Assembly: GCF_005405545.1 (NCBI RefSeq)
Contig: NZ_BJEG01000008.1
Span: forward strand, 21,072 to 85,071
Direction: 5' to 3'
DNA: 64,000 nucleotides
Source: Weissella hellenica
Lineage (GTDB): Bacteria > Bacillota > Bacilli > Lactobacillales > Lactobacillaceae
Part shown: one piece after another, positions 62,777 to 64,000 of the stretch
Layout of the letters: each line of letters opens with the position of its first letter
How positions within the stretch are numbered: position 1 is the first letter of the stretch
Translations under genes and position numbers: made by a program
The notes under the pieces: generated by a model
What the model was told of the DNA's origin: nothing
What the model saw: only the letters and a program-made list of their open reading frames with translations
Databases searched by the model: none

Positions 62777-63886
62777 TTAATGGCTAATCATTAATAATCC
62801 AACACCGATCAAAACAAAAATTACTAAGAAAATTAAATTAACAAGCATTAACTTAAGTGGAAATGCTAATGACTGGTGATCTGTCTGTTGTTGATATTGT
62901 CGCCAAGCTAATAAATTTGCTAATGAGGCAATTATTGTCCCTAATCCCCCAATAGAAACACCTAAATATACGGCATACATATGACCAGTAAAAGCACTCA
63001 ACAATACTGCCGCCGGCACATTACTAATTACCTGACTTAGTCCAACACCTGAAGCAAAAGCACCTAGTTCAGTCGTTGTTAACTTTTTAAATAAAGATAC
63101 AATCATGGGCACCCGACTTAGCCCGCCAACAATTAAAAATAATTCAACAAATAAAATAATAATACCATAATCAACCGTTACAAAATTTTTATAATTAATA
63201 ATAATCGTTAATATAATACTAGTAATTAATGATACGAAAATTGGTAACAAATGTAGTAAACCAGCTAATACAATGACGCTACCAATTAACAATAAAATTG
63301 TTTGCTTAACACGAATATCAGGTACCGTTAAAGTTAAATTTTCCAATGGCGTTGATTTAAATAAATAACCACTCAGTAATAGAAAAGTTAAACTAAGCGC
63401 CCCTAATGGTAATGCCATTTTAAAAAATGTGCCTGCCCCTAAATGATAATAATTTGCCAGAAAAATATTTTGTGGATTACCAAAAGGCGTTACCGAACTA
63501 CCAAGATTTGCAAATATTGTTAGCAAAATAATCGGTAATACTGGTTTAATATTTATTTTTTGAGCAATGACAATAAATATTGGAATAAACGTTAGAATAG
63601 CAACATCATTCGTTAACAACATTGCACCGAAAAAAACTAGTAAAAAGACCGTTAATTGCACTTGTCTCGTTGTTTGACATTTTTTTATGATGATTACGGC
63701 AATATATTTTAATAGCCCTTCCTTTTCAAATAAGCCTATCAAAATCATCAACGACAATAATGCGCCAATTGTTTGAAAATCTATATCTTGAATCTCAACT
63801 GACCCAAAAATTAACATGAGTACCAATAAAAATGATGTAATCCATAAAGTACGATCATTTATAATTTTAGAAATAAATACTGGCAT
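62777..63886 (-). CDS. ion-transporter-superfamily permease (SLC13/ArsB/NhaD-like)
   Basis: A 369-aa membrane protein with about ten helices. MLLTNDVAILTFIPI (about residues 89-103) and LGSSVTPFGNPQNIFLANYY (about 127-146) are the paired hairpin-loop motifs of the ion transporter superfamily; a second half has SNVPAAVLLSAFTG. It might export arsenite or exchange Na+/H+ or citrate; sequence alone does not decide. No arsR or other regulator is adjacent. It is slightly shorter than usual for the family. Confidence 0.8.
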   Translation of the reverse strand: MPVFISKIINDRTLWITSFLLVLMLIFGSVEIQDIDFQTIGALLSLMILIGLFEKEGLLKYIAVIIIKKCQTTRQVQLTVFLLVFFGAMLLTNDVAILTFIPIFIVIAQKINIKPVLPIILLTIFANLGSSVTPFGNPQNIFLANYYHLGAGTFFKMALPLGALSLTFLLLSGYLFKSTPLENLTLTVPDIRVKQTILLLIGSVIVLAGLLHLLPIFVSLITSIILTIIINYKNFVTVDYGIIILFVELFLIVGGLSRVPMIVSLFKKLTTTELGAFASGVGLSQVISNVPAAVLLSAFTGHMYAVYLGVSIGGLGTIIASLANLLAWRQYQQQTDHQSLAFPLKLMLVNLIFLVIFVLIGVGLLMISH

Positions 63887-63928
63887 TTTACATTTCTGCT
63901 CCTATGTCAATAAATGGCACATATTTTT

Positions 63929-64000
63929 CTAAACACTCGTTCTAATTCTGTCGGAATTAAACCAACTGATGTAATTTGAGGTTCGGATTACCAAGTCCTC
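63929..64000 (-). pseudogene. possible IS3-like transposase C-terminal fragment at the window edge
   Basis: The minus strand ends with ..EDLVIRTSNYISWFNSDRIRTSV-stop. The Y-I-x-W-F-N-x-D-R-I pattern is like the end of IS3/IS150-type transposases (YIxxYNxxRI). It is cut by the window edge, so the element's extent cannot be seen, and the expected SP-x-E/F tail is missing. Confidence 0.35.

Noticed and set aside
1..64000. CRISPR array, prophage or complete insertion sequence
   Set aside because: No regularly spaced repeats, phage structural genes or intact transposase were seen; only a possible transposase tail at the right edge.

Overview
The window is AT-rich, densely coded Gram-positive DNA with strong Shine-Dalgarno (SD) sequences and short operons. 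It carries a Met T-box, a preQ1-I riboswitch, cre sites and a complete Bacillus-type pur operon. It also has an OatA-type O-acetyltransferase, a quinone-linked D-lactate dehydrogenase, OpuABC and holin-like type I toxins. Together these fit a lactic acid bacterium of the Lactobacillaceae, most likely a Weissella/Leuconostoc-like heterofermenter. The genus is inference; no rRNA or marker gene settles it.

Layout. 1-10 kb is accessory and worn. It holds two intact copies and one remnant of a type I toxin-antitoxin locus, an MFS pump with a divergent Rgg-like regulator, a frameshifted quinone-oxidoreductase-like gene with a divergent MarR and a paired operator, an XRE/DUF2975 pair, a broken elaA, and a FusB-like EF-G-binding protein behind an erm-like leader. 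10.6-22 kb (minus strand) is the purine operon purE-K-C-S-Q-L-F-M-N-H-D, with promoter and PurR-box-like motifs upstream; purN has an in-frame amber codon. 22-30 kb has yolD-umuC, tag, gldA, yaaA, a second DUF975 protein and a dead hsp20. 30-34 kb has OpuABC without its ATPase, a MetQ-like binding protein under a Met T-box, and a phosphoglycerate mutase. 34-42 kb has two membrane acyltransferase fusions (one to an alpha/beta-hydrolase, one to SGNH plus a MORN protein), ThrE and a phosphoesterase. 42-50 kb has dld, a 2-hydroxyacid dehydrogenase, a YdcF protein, a tandem BLIP-like protein, a DyP peroxidase and a GH36 alpha-galactosidase. 50-64 kb has typA, queT, a disulfide oxidoreductase with TetR, the galactoside operon (GPH transporter-galK-galT) with an AraC regulator, a broken NAD(P)-binding gene, an ion permease, and a possible transposase fragment at the edge.

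How it fits together. The pur operon would make IMP from PRPP, apart from the PurN lesion. Galactosides would enter by the GPH symporter, be cut by the GH36 enzyme and enter the Leloir pathway through GalK and GalT; both loci carry cre sites. Dld, the 2-hydroxyacid dehydrogenase and GldA handle redox balance.

Two themes stand out. One is RNA-level regulation: paired type I TA loci with conserved long-range mRNA pairing, an erm-like attenuator before the FusB-like gene, a T-box and a preQ1 switch. The other is gene decay: about ten broken genes in 64 kb, many by a single nonsense codon or a one-base slip.
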